Shown piece after piece: positions 6,854 through 11,273 of a DNA stretch of 11,273 bases. Location: the NCBI GenBank assembly GCA_934167135.1, contig CAKPKI010000052.1:1-11273 (forward strand). Direction: 5' to 3'. The notes under the pieces are model-generated. The model was not told the origin of the DNA and ran no database searches. It saw nothing but the letters and a program-made list of their open reading frames with translations. Both the position numbers and the translations under genes were made by a program. Position 1 is the first letter of the stretch, and each line of letters opens with the position of its first letter. The stretch comes from an uncultured Clostridia bacterium. Lineage in GTDB: Bacteria > Bacillota > Clostridia > TANB77 > CAG-508.

Positions 6854-7486
6854 TTATATAGCTTTTACAGCTGATTTTATTTTTAAGATAGCTCCTTTTG
6901 GTCCTGGAACACTACCCTTTACTAATATTACATTTTTATCTAAATCTACTCTTACAACATCTAAGTTTTGTATTGTAACTGTAACTCTTCCCATATGTCC
7001 TGGAAGTTTTTTACCTTTAAATACTCTTCCTGGTGTTGATGTAGAACCCATTGAACCTGGTCTTCTGTGATACATTGAACCATGTCCCATTGGTCCTCTA
7101 TGTTGTCCATGTCTTTTTATTACACCTTGGAATCCTTTTCCTTTTGATGTTCCTTGTACATCTATTTTATCACCTTCGGCAAATACATCTGCTTTTAGTT
7201 CATCTCCAACTTTAATTCCTTCTATTGAATCTAATCTAAATTCTCTTAAATGTTTTTTTGCTGTAACATTTGCTTTTGCAAAATGTCCTTTTTCTGGTTT
7301 ATTTAATTTTTTTTCTTTAACTTCTCCAAATCCTAATTGTACTGCTTCATATCCATCATTTTCTAATGTTTTTACTTGAGCAACTACACATGGACCTACT
7401 TCTAATACTGTTACTGGAATAACTGCTCCATTTTCATTAAATATTTGAGTCATTCCTAATTTCTTTCCTATTAATGCTTTTTTCAT
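6854..7486 (-). CDS. rplC: 50S ribosomal protein L3
   Basis: Large-subunit protein whose loop reaches toward the peptidyl transferase centre and which starts 50S assembly. The 210 residues start MKKALIGKKLGMTQIF and contain the conserved loop DVQGTSKGKGFQGVIKRHG and GPMGHGSMYHRRPGSMGS at about residues 109-148, followed by RVFKGKKLPGHMG. Length is normal. ATG at 7486 follows a strong GGAGGAG site. It is second in the operon, 91 nt after rpsJ and 26 nt before rplD. Confidence 0.98.
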   Translation of the reverse strand: MKKALIGKKLGMTQIFNENGAVIPVTVLEVGPCVVAQVKTLENDGYEAVQLGFGEVKEKKLNKPEKGHFAKANVTAKKHLREFRLDSIEGIKVGDELKADVFAEGDKIDVQGTSKGKGFQGVIKRHGQHRGPMGHGSMYHRRPGSMGSTSTPGRVFKGKKLPGHMGRVTVTIQNLDVVRVDLDKNVILVKGSVPGPKGAILKIKSAVKAI

Positions 7487-7577
7487 TTTCTTTCTCCTCC
7501 TATTGGCTGATCTGCTAATTCTACTTATTTATCAGCATGGTTATCGATTTTAATTTTATTTATATTTATATTTGAAA
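7487..7577 (-). promoter_or_regulatory. Spacer between rpsJ and rplC with a weak hairpin
   Basis: This 91-nt gap contains GCTGAT/ATCAGC (6 bp) around a 20-nt loop, ending close to the rplC ribosome binding site. The rest is AT-rich. No terminator or promoter was seen. The role is unknown; the hairpin may simply be chance. Confidence 0.25.
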
Positions 7578-7901
7578 CTAGTTTTTGATTTCGATGTCAA
7601 CACCTGCTGGTAGTTCTAGTTTCATTAAACTATCCATTGTTTTTTGTGTTGGGTAAAGAATATCAATAACTCTTTTATGTGTTCTCATTTCGAATTGTTC
7701 TCTTGAATCTTTGTGTTTGTGTGGAGAACGTAATATTGTTACGATTTCTTTTTGTGTTGGTAATGGAATAGGACCTGATACTTTTGCTCCTGTTTTCTTA
7801 GCAGTATCTACTATTTTTTCAGCAGACTGATCTAAAACTACATGGTCATAAGCTTTTAGTCTTATTCTAATTTTTTCACTTGATACAACTGTTTTTGCCA
7901 T
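7578..7901 (-). CDS. rpsJ: 30S ribosomal protein S10
   Basis: Small-subunit head protein and, as NusE, a transcription antitermination factor. It opens the S10 operon. The 107 residues include KIRIRLKAYDHVVLDQSAEKIVDTA, SGPIPLPTQKEIVTILRSPHKHKDSREQFEMRTHKR and the C-terminal KLELPAGVDIEIKN, all conserved. The N-terminus is a few residues longer than the common 102-aa form. ATG at 7901 has AAGGAGGG upstream. It is preceded by a leader of about 240 nt and a consensus promoter. No tuf gene lies directly upstream, so the str operon is not adjacent. Confidence 0.98.
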   Translation of the reverse strand: MAKTVVSSEKIRIRLKAYDHVVLDQSAEKIVDTAKKTGAKVSGPIPLPTQKEIVTILRSPHKHKDSREQFEMRTHKRVIDILYPTQKTMDSLMKLELPAGVDIEIKN

Positions 7902-8145
7902 TGTAATTTTCCCTCCTTAATAAATTTGTTTAAAATATTTTAAAATTACGCGTTGGCAAGTTACAACACTTCCGGGTGTTTTGTATATACCCATTTTAAA
8001 ATCCCAAAAATTCGCATGATGATTCTGGGATAAGTGCTTTTTTTATATTAAACTTACCGCCTGGTCAAGCCAAGACATACTCCACTGAAGTTCCCTCCAC
8101 TCTAAGAGTGTAGCCACATTCAGCTTCAACGCTACATTTCATGCT
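7902..8145 (-). promoter_or_regulatory. S10 operon 5' leader, probably structured RNA
   Basis: Between the predicted transcription start (near 8145) and rpsJ lie about 240 nt with many complementary segments: TGTAGC/GCTACA (8131-8136 with 8109-8114), CACTC/GAGTG (8098-8110), CTTGG/CCAGG (8060-8074), ATCCCA/TGGGAT extended to about 9 bp with wobble pairs (8001-8031), ATTTTAAAAT at both 7993-8002 and 7937-7946 (self-complementary, so able to pair), and AACAC/GTGTT (7965-7980) inside that pair. Long structured leaders on S10 operons are known targets of L4 autoregulation in E. coli. I could not match this one to a named leader family, and no clear terminator is present. Confidence 0.6.
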
Positions 8146-8150
8146 CATCT

Positions 8151-8179
8151 ATTATATAATGTTTTTCCATTTATGTCAA
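8151..8179 (-). promoter_or_regulatory. S10 operon promoter, perfect housekeeping consensus
   Basis: On the coding strand the -35 box TTGACA (8179-8174) and the -10 box TATAAT (8156-8151) are both exact consensus and are separated by exactly 17 bp. Transcription should start near 8145. The bases upstream (AATTAAAAC) are AT-rich like an UP element. This fits the main vegetative promoter of a highly expressed ribosomal operon. The insertion sequence ends only 18 bp upstream of the -35 box. Confidence 0.9.
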
Positions 8180-8188
8180 TAGTTTTAA

Positions 8189-8197
8189 TTAATTTTT
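8189..8197. repeat. Target site duplication, copy next to S10 promoter
   Basis: TTAATTTTT directly abuts the insertion sequence and is repeated exactly at 9542-9550 on the other side. Nine bp fits the 8-10 bp duplications known for the ISAs1 family. If the terminal T/A pair is placed outside the element, the direct repeat becomes 11 bp (8188-8198 and 9541-9551). Confidence 0.85.
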
Positions 8198-8223
8198 TAG
8201 GGTAAAATAATTCTCTTACATAT
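8198..8223. repeat. Insertion sequence inverted repeat, S10-promoter side
   Basis: Perfect 26-bp complement of 9516-9541. Part of it (GGTAAAAT, 8201-8208) can also pair with ATTTTACC at 8222-8229, a local hairpin between the transposase stop and the element end. Confidence 0.92.
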
Positions 8224-8231
8224 TTTACCAA

Positions 8232-9440
8232 TTACATTTTATATATTTGAGGAATTACTGTTGTAAGTAATTCTTCAAATTCTTCTGGATAATCTATATA
8301 TCTATTCATTTTTCTTTTTGTACTCAATTTTACTATATTTCCATTTTTATTAACTCTATCATATCTTTTATCCATTTTTATTATGTTATAACATATTTTT
8401 TTTAAAATAGACAAATTCTCCATGCTGTTATCTTTTCTATTCCTACTTAAATCTTCATAAAAATACATATCTAGTACCCAATGCAAGTTGTTCTCTATTT
8501 GCCAATGTTTCCTTATTATTTTTGCTAATTCTTCTATTGGTAAATCTACACTTGAAAAGTAATATCTTATACTATTATCGTGTACAGTTGTATTATTTAT
8601 TGTCATTATCACACATTTTATATGTTTCCATTTTTTATTCTTTAACCAGTTTATATTGTTAGATTTAATATATATTCTTTCTTTTTCTCGTCCATGTGTA
8701 TTTTCTCTCGTGACATATACTTCAAATTTTTCTTTATAACTATTGATATATTCTAAATTGTCTACTTTTTTCTTAGTTTTTACTTTTTCATTAAAATTTT
8801 TTTCTATTGAATCATTAAAAAAATCTATTGTATCTTTATTTGCTCCTTTATTATTCATTTTTACTGGTAATACAAAATTTCCACCTTTTTTTATTATTGT
8901 ATCCATTATTTCTGTTTGAGTTCCTATTGCATCTATTGTTATGATACATCCATCTATATCTAGTATTTCTAAAAGTTTTGGTATTGCTGTTATTTCATTT
9001 GATTTATCGTCTACTTTTACCTGACCTATTGATATTCCTGTATCTGCTAAATAGGCACTTACTATATATGGGATATTTCCATTTATACACTTTTCTGTTG
9101 CTCCTCTTATTGCTTTTCCATCAATGATTATTTGCTTTCCAGATTGTTCACTTACTATACAATTTATCCATTTTAGAAATATTTCTAAAAATTGTTCTGC
9201 TGGAATCAATCTAAAAACATTCCTAAATGTTCCTACACTTGGTATTCCATTCCAAAGTTTTAGTTTTTCATCAAACCATTTTTCATGAGCTTTAGCATAA
9301 TCATAAATATCTTCAAAATCCATTCTCTTTTGTAATATTCCACATACACTCATAACTAATATATGTGTTAAACAGTGCCTTTTTCCTGAACTATCTCTTA
9401 CATCTACTATTTCTTCAAACATTTCTACTAACCTTTCCAA
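8232..9440 (-). CDS. ISAs1-family DDE transposase
   Basis: Cut-and-paste transposase of the surrounding insertion sequence. The 402 residues show the ISAs1 N-terminal associated domain (LVEMFEEIVDVRDSSGKRH to about residue 95, including PSVGTFRNVFRLI) and then the catalytic fold: Asp107 in IIIDGKAIRG, Asp170 in ITIDAIGTQ, and Glu316 in KHWQIENNLHWVLDMYF, which fits the DDE triad. RYYFSSVDLP before the last motif is also typical. The TTG start at 9440 has GGAG 8 nt upstream; no ATG fits better, although the frame is open upstream into the terminal repeat. The length is normal, with no frameshift. Codon use is even more AT-biased than in the ribosomal genes. Confidence 0.93.
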   Translation of the reverse strand: MERLVEMFEEIVDVRDSSGKRHCLTHILVMSVCGILQKRMDFEDIYDYAKAHEKWFDEKLKLWNGIPSVGTFRNVFRLIPAEQFLEIFLKWINCIVSEQSGKQIIIDGKAIRGATEKCINGNIPYIVSAYLADTGISIGQVKVDDKSNEITAIPKLLEILDIDGCIITIDAIGTQTEIMDTIIKKGGNFVLPVKMNNKGANKDTIDFFNDSIEKNFNEKVKTKKKVDNLEYINSYKEKFEVYVTRENTHGREKERIYIKSNNINWLKNKKWKHIKCVIMTINNTTVHDNSIRYYFSSVDLPIEELAKIIRKHWQIENNLHWVLDMYFYEDLSRNRKDNSMENLSILKKICYNIIKMDKRYDRVNKNGNIVKLSTKRKMNRYIDYPEEFEELLTTVIPQIYKM

Positions 9441-9515
9441 TTCTATATCTCCATCTTTTGTTTTTGATATTTTATCAAAAAAATTAGTATTTGTCTTTAT
9501 TTTTTTGTTGGAAAT

Positions 9516-9541
9516 ATATGTAAGAGAATTATTTTACCCTA
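9516..9541. repeat. Insertion sequence inverted repeat, transposase 5' side
   Basis: Perfect 26-bp complement of 8198-8223. The open frame leading to the transposase start begins inside this repeat. Confidence 0.92.
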
Positions 9542-9550
9542 TTAATTTTT
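9542..9550. repeat. Target site duplication, copy next to lipoprotein terminator
   Basis: TTAATTTTT, identical to 8189-8197. Together they mark the original insertion point. Confidence 0.85.
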
Positions 9551-9562
9551 TATTCTTCTCTC

Positions 9563-9597
9563 AAAAAGCCCCAACTCGTACAGAGTTGGAGCTTTTT
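9563..9597 (-). terminator. Intrinsic terminator of the lipoprotein gene
   Basis: Coding strand AAAAAGC, then TCCAACTC, a TGTAC loop, GAGTTGGG and GCTTTTT: a long GC-containing stem with one mismatch and a U-run. It starts 1 nt after the lipoprotein stop codon. The flanking A-run and T-run make it symmetrical, so it could also stop transcripts coming from the other side. It shields the S10 region from upstream transcription. Confidence 0.93.
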
Positions 9598-9598
9598 A

Positions 9599-10087
9599 TT
9601 ACTCATTATTTTGGAAATCATATGTATTAACAAATGACCCATTTGGAATAGTAAATCGGATTTCAGTTTTACAATCTGGAAATTTACCATCTCTATACTT
9701 TTTAGCATCTTTGTTTCTCCATATTTCGAACTTTGGATTTATAAAATCACTTTCATAAATCACAATTTTTACATTTTCAGGATAATTATAAGATTCTAAA
9801 TCAATAGTGTCAGGTATAATTCCTCCATCATCACGCTTGTACCAAAAGTCATAAACTTTTGTTGTTTTTATGTCTGCTTTTTTTGATATTCCTCCAAATC
9901 CTAGCACATATATACCAGAAATACTTTCACTCGTTTGTGTTTGAATGTTAGTTTTTGCTGCACCTAATTCATAGCTACACTCAAGACTAAGTTCATTCTT
10001 TTCGCTATTATTACCAGTACAACCACTAAGAACACAACATGTGACTAATACCACCATTACCATAAAAAAAACTTGAATCCGCTTCAT
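9599..10087 (-). CDS. Small putative lipoprotein of unknown function
   Basis: I do not recognise a family. The 162-aa product has a clear lipoprotein signal: basic start MKR, a hydrophobic stretch QVFFMVMVVLVTCCV and the lipobox LSGC with the lipidated Cys23, followed by a polar TGNNSEKNE linker. The mature part of about 140 residues is rich in polar and aromatic residues (YDFWYKRDDGG, FEIWRNKDAKKYRDGKFPDC), suggesting a small soluble beta-rich domain on the outer face of the membrane. Besides the lipidated cysteine it has two others (C37 and C141). The ATG at 10087 has AAGGAGG upstream. It has its own promoter and terminator, so it is monocistronic. Confidence 0.85.
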   Translation of the reverse strand: MKRIQVFFMVMVVLVTCCVLSGCTGNNSEKNELSLECSYELGAAKTNIQTQTSESISGIYVLGFGGISKKADIKTTKVYDFWYKRDDGGIIPDTIDLESYNYPENVKIVIYESDFINPKFEIWRNKDAKKYRDGKFPDCKTEIRFTIPNGSFVNTYDFQNNE

Positions 10088-10123
10088 ACAAGATTCCTCC
10101 TTATAAATTTATATTACATAATT

Positions 10124-10152
10124 ATTTTATCATGTTTTTATGCAAAATTCAA
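10124..10152 (-). promoter_or_regulatory. Promoter of the lipoprotein gene (extended -10)
   Basis: Coding strand -35 TTGAAT (10152-10147), 17-bp spacer, -10 TAAAAT (10129-10124) with TG one base upstream, an extended -10 element. Predicted start near 10117, giving a short 5' UTR with the AAGGAGG site. A palindrome ATTTCTG/CAGAAAT at 10155-10176 lies just upstream of the -35 box. Confidence 0.7.
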
Positions 10153-10154
10153 CT

Positions 10155-10176
10155 ATTTCTGCATAAATACAGAAAT
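10155..10176. repeat. 7-bp palindrome upstream of lipoprotein promoter
   Basis: ATTTCTG and CAGAAAT separated by 8 nt. The second arm belongs to the terminal repeat of the neighbouring mobile remnant, so the symmetry may be an operator created by the insertion or a coincidence. Confidence 0.35.
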
Positions 10177-10184
10177 TTTCCCTA
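10168..10184. repeat. Terminal inverted repeat of the remnant, left
   Basis: TACAGAAATTTTCCCTA, exact reverse complement of 10579-10595. Confidence 0.75.
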
Positions 10185-10247
10185 TATCCTTTTTGTGTTA
10201 TGTTTACTTTTAATTCCTATCCCTCATATATCAACATTTCAATGTTC

Positions 10248-10425
10248 TTATGTTGTTTCTATAATTTCGTTTATACTTCGATTTTGATACATAAAACCTG
10301 TTATTAGTAATTTGGCTCCTGTAGATGCTTTAATTTTGGATTTTGAATTTTTTCTTTGTAAACTATTGATTTGTTCTCCAATTTGATATACACTATTACC
10401 ATAATTTAAATTTTTTTAATTTCAT
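10248..10425 (-). pseudogene. Frameshifted fragment, possibly a transposase N-terminus
   Basis: An ATG at 10425 with AAAAGGAG about 10 nt upstream opens a frame that stops after 9 codons. Removing one A from the 7-A run (10411-10417) joins it to an open frame reading NYGNSVYQIGEQINSLQRKN and then KASTGAKLLITGFMYQNRSINEIIETT, ending in TAA at 10248. The composition (basic, with a GFMYQ...SINE-like segment) resembles the start of some DDE transposases, but I recognise no specific family. The whole product would be about 58 aa, far too short for an active enzyme. Its position inside a pair of inverted repeats supports the transposase reading. Confidence 0.55.
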
Positions 10426-10523
10426 AGAAATCAACTCCTTTTCATTTGTTATGTAATTTTTTGGTAATTGTATTATATATCAAAAAGGATTTGATTTCTA
10501 TACTTTTTTAAAACGGATTTTAT

Positions 10524-10558
10524 ATGGCGGTACTTATTTTTTAGATAAGTACCGCCAT
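10524..10558. repeat. Perfect 14-bp hairpin inside the remnant
   Basis: ATGGCGGTACTTAT and ATAAGTACCGCCAT around a 7-nt loop. It is the most GC-rich spot in the surrounding 700 bp. No U-run follows on either strand, so it is not a standard intrinsic terminator. It lies between the element end and the start of the fragment gene, where some insertion sequences carry structures that limit read-through expression of the transposase. Confidence 0.75.
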
Positions 10559-10578
10559 CTGTGGCTCTTATAATTATT

Positions 10579-10595
10579 TAGGGAAAATTTCTGTA
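10579..10595. repeat. Terminal inverted repeat of the remnant, right
   Basis: TAGGGAAAATTTCTGTA, exact reverse complement of 10168-10184. Confidence 0.75.
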
Positions 10596-10795
10596 AAAAA
10601 TTATATATTTTACTTGCCTTTAAATATATTAAAATTCAAAATTTAAAATTAGGTAATAGATATATCAAGTTGCAAAAGGGCAAAAAAGTATATATAAAGT
10701 GCCAGCAACTTCTCGCCATTTTGAAAAGCAAGTTATTTAGTTTTCATAGTAGTAACTTAAAATATTATGAATAATAATTTTTTATAAAATTAAAA
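10596..10795. other. AT-rich gap with one imperfect hairpin
   Basis: No gene was found. The main structure is AAGTTGC/GCAACTT (10667-10673 with 10705-10711) with an inner GGCA/TGCC. On the minus strand it lies about 85 nt after the dCMP deaminase stop and is followed by GATATATC rather than a U-run, so it is at best a weak terminator. The rest is A/T-rich without clear promoters. Confidence 0.4.
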
Positions 10796-11273
10796 CTACA
10801 ATATAATATTTATCTCTTTTTTCTCATCTAATTCAATCTTTTTATATGTAATACCACATTCATCAAAAAGTCTACGCGAAGCTATATTATTATCAGAGTG
10901 AGCATACTTATCTGATAAATAAACAACTTCCTTTATTCCTGATTGAATTATTATTTTAGCACATTCATTACAAGGAAATAAATCAACATATATTTTAGCA
11001 TGTTCCAAATCCTTTTTACTTCCTCTATAATTTAAAATGGCATTCATTTCAGCATGGCAAACATAAGGATATTTTGTATTCAAATTTTCTCCTTCTCTTG
11101 ACCAAGGAAACTTTTCATCTTCAAATCCATTTGGAGCACCATTATATCCTATTGATAAAATTCTATTATCATCACTTACAATACATGCTCCAACTTGTGT
11201 ATTAGGGTCTTTACTTCTCATAGCAGACAATTTTGCTATAGCCATAAAATATTCATCCCAACTTATATAATCA
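10796..11273 (-). CDS. dCMP deaminase (5' end cut by window edge)
   Basis: Zinc-dependent cytidine/deoxycytidylate deaminase family enzyme, which converts dCMP to dUMP for dTTP synthesis (ComEB-like in Firmicutes). The zinc site is complete: CHAEMNAI supplies the histidine ligand and catalytic glutamate, and PCNECAK supplies two cysteines (numbered from the internal Met at 11245: His64, Glu66, Cys92, Cys95). SKDPNTQVGACIV and GYNGAPNGF are typical substrate-binding segments. The frame remains open upstream of that Met with DYISWDEYF, which matches the family N-terminus, so the true start lies beyond the window. The C-terminus ends in a lysine-rich tail. No strong terminator follows. Confidence 0.93.
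   Translation of the reverse strand, partial: DYISWDEYFMAIAKLSAMRSKDPNTQVGACIVSDDNRILSIGYNGAPNGFEDEKFPWSREGENLNTKYPYVCHAEMNAILNYRGSKKDLEHAKIYVDLFPCNECAKIIIQSGIKEVVYLSDKYAHSDNNIASRRLFDECGITYKKIELDEKKEINIIL

Larger units (their letters stand above)
8198..9541 (-). mobile_element. Complete ISAs1-family insertion sequence, 1344 bp
   Basis: The ends are 26-bp perfect inverted repeats (8198-8223 and 9516-9541), outer sequence TAGGGTAAAATAATTC. Similarity continues inward with few mismatches to about 33 bp. A 9-bp direct repeat flanks it. One transposase gene fills the interior. Intact ends, intact catalytic residues and an undecayed duplication suggest a recent insertion. It lies between the terminator of the lipoprotein gene and the S10 promoter, with its transposase pointing the same way as the operon, so read-through into the operon is possible; no terminator was seen at its downstream end. 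Confidence 0.93.
10168..10595 (-). mobile_element. 428-bp insertion sequence remnant or MITE-like element
   Basis: Perfect 17-bp inverted repeats, TACAGAAATTTTCCCTA at 10168-10184 and its complement at 10579-10595, bound a segment holding only the first part of a possible transposase gene, its ribosome binding site, and a 14-bp hairpin. The layout is that of an insertion sequence reduced by an internal deletion: both ends kept, most of the gene lost. A target duplication cannot be identified in the A-rich flanks (at most AAA). I cannot assign a family with confidence. Confidence 0.65.

Noticed and set aside
8065..8148. A 27-codon open frame (MSMKCSVEAECGY...) at the start of the S10 leader, a possible leader peptide
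   Set aside because: The first ATG lies at or upstream of the predicted transcription start, no ribosome binding site precedes it, and the codon use (GTG, GAG, GTC) is unlike the neighbouring genes. The same bases are better explained by RNA helices.
8201..8229. GGTAAAAT/ATTTTACC hairpin after the transposase stop as a terminator
   Set aside because: No U-run follows on the transposase strand (the next bases are CTAAAAAA) and the stem is AT-rich. It is mostly part of the terminal inverted repeat.
10524..10558. The 14-bp hairpin as an intrinsic terminator
   Set aside because: Neither strand shows a T-run directly after the stem.
10681..10706. TGGCAC ... TTGC on the minus strand as a sigma-54 promoter
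   Set aside because: The spacing between the two elements is far larger than the 4-5 bp required.
1..11273. CRISPR arrays, tRNA or rRNA genes
   Set aside because: No regularly spaced direct repeats and no tRNA-like or rRNA-like conserved segments were seen.

Overview
The window is from an AT-rich, low-GC Gram-positive bacterium, most likely class Clostridia. The support is strong AGGAGG-type ribosome binding sites, a zinc-type 61-aa S14 (rpsZ), an L24 with a C-terminal four-cysteine zinc site, and the fused S10-spc gene order. Genus cannot be read from the sequence. Every gene is on the minus strand, so transcription runs from high to low coordinates.

Positions 1-7901 hold the S10-spc ribosomal protein operon in canonical order: rpsJ, rplC, rplD, rplW, rplB, rpsS, rplV, rpsC, rplP, rpmC, rpsQ, rplN, rplX, rplE, rpsZ, rpsH and the first 116 codons of rplF, which runs off the left edge. 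Most junctions are tight (1-nt or 14-nt overlaps, or 3-50 nt gaps). Three spacers stand out: 357 nt between rplW and rplB, 128 nt between rpsH and rplF, and 91 nt between rpsJ and rplC. The rplW-rplB spacer is unexpected at a normally tight junction and is packed with nested inverted repeats, including three stacked helices at 5738-5847.

Positions 7902-8180 hold the control region of the operon: a perfect consensus promoter (TTGACA, 17 bp, TATAAT) and a leader of about 240 nt with several hairpins, a candidate autoregulatory RNA.

Positions 8198-9541 are a complete ISAs1-family insertion sequence with 26-bp perfect inverted repeats, an intact DDE transposase and a 9-bp target duplication. It landed between the operon promoter (its end is 18 bp from the -35 box) and the terminator of the upstream gene, leaving both intact.

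Positions 9563-10152 are a self-contained unit: an extended -10 promoter, a small lipoprotein gene of unknown function and a strong intrinsic terminator. Positions 10168-10595 look like a 428-bp internally deleted insertion sequence: 17-bp perfect terminal inverted repeats around a frameshifted fragment resembling a transposase N-terminus, plus a 14-bp perfect hairpin. Positions 10796-11273 hold a dCMP deaminase gene, cut by the right edge.

The operon supplies ribosomal subunits as one long transcript. The accessory DNA to its right is a landing zone for mobile elements. The points most worth following are the structured rplW-rplB spacer, the operon leader and the decayed element at 10168-10595.
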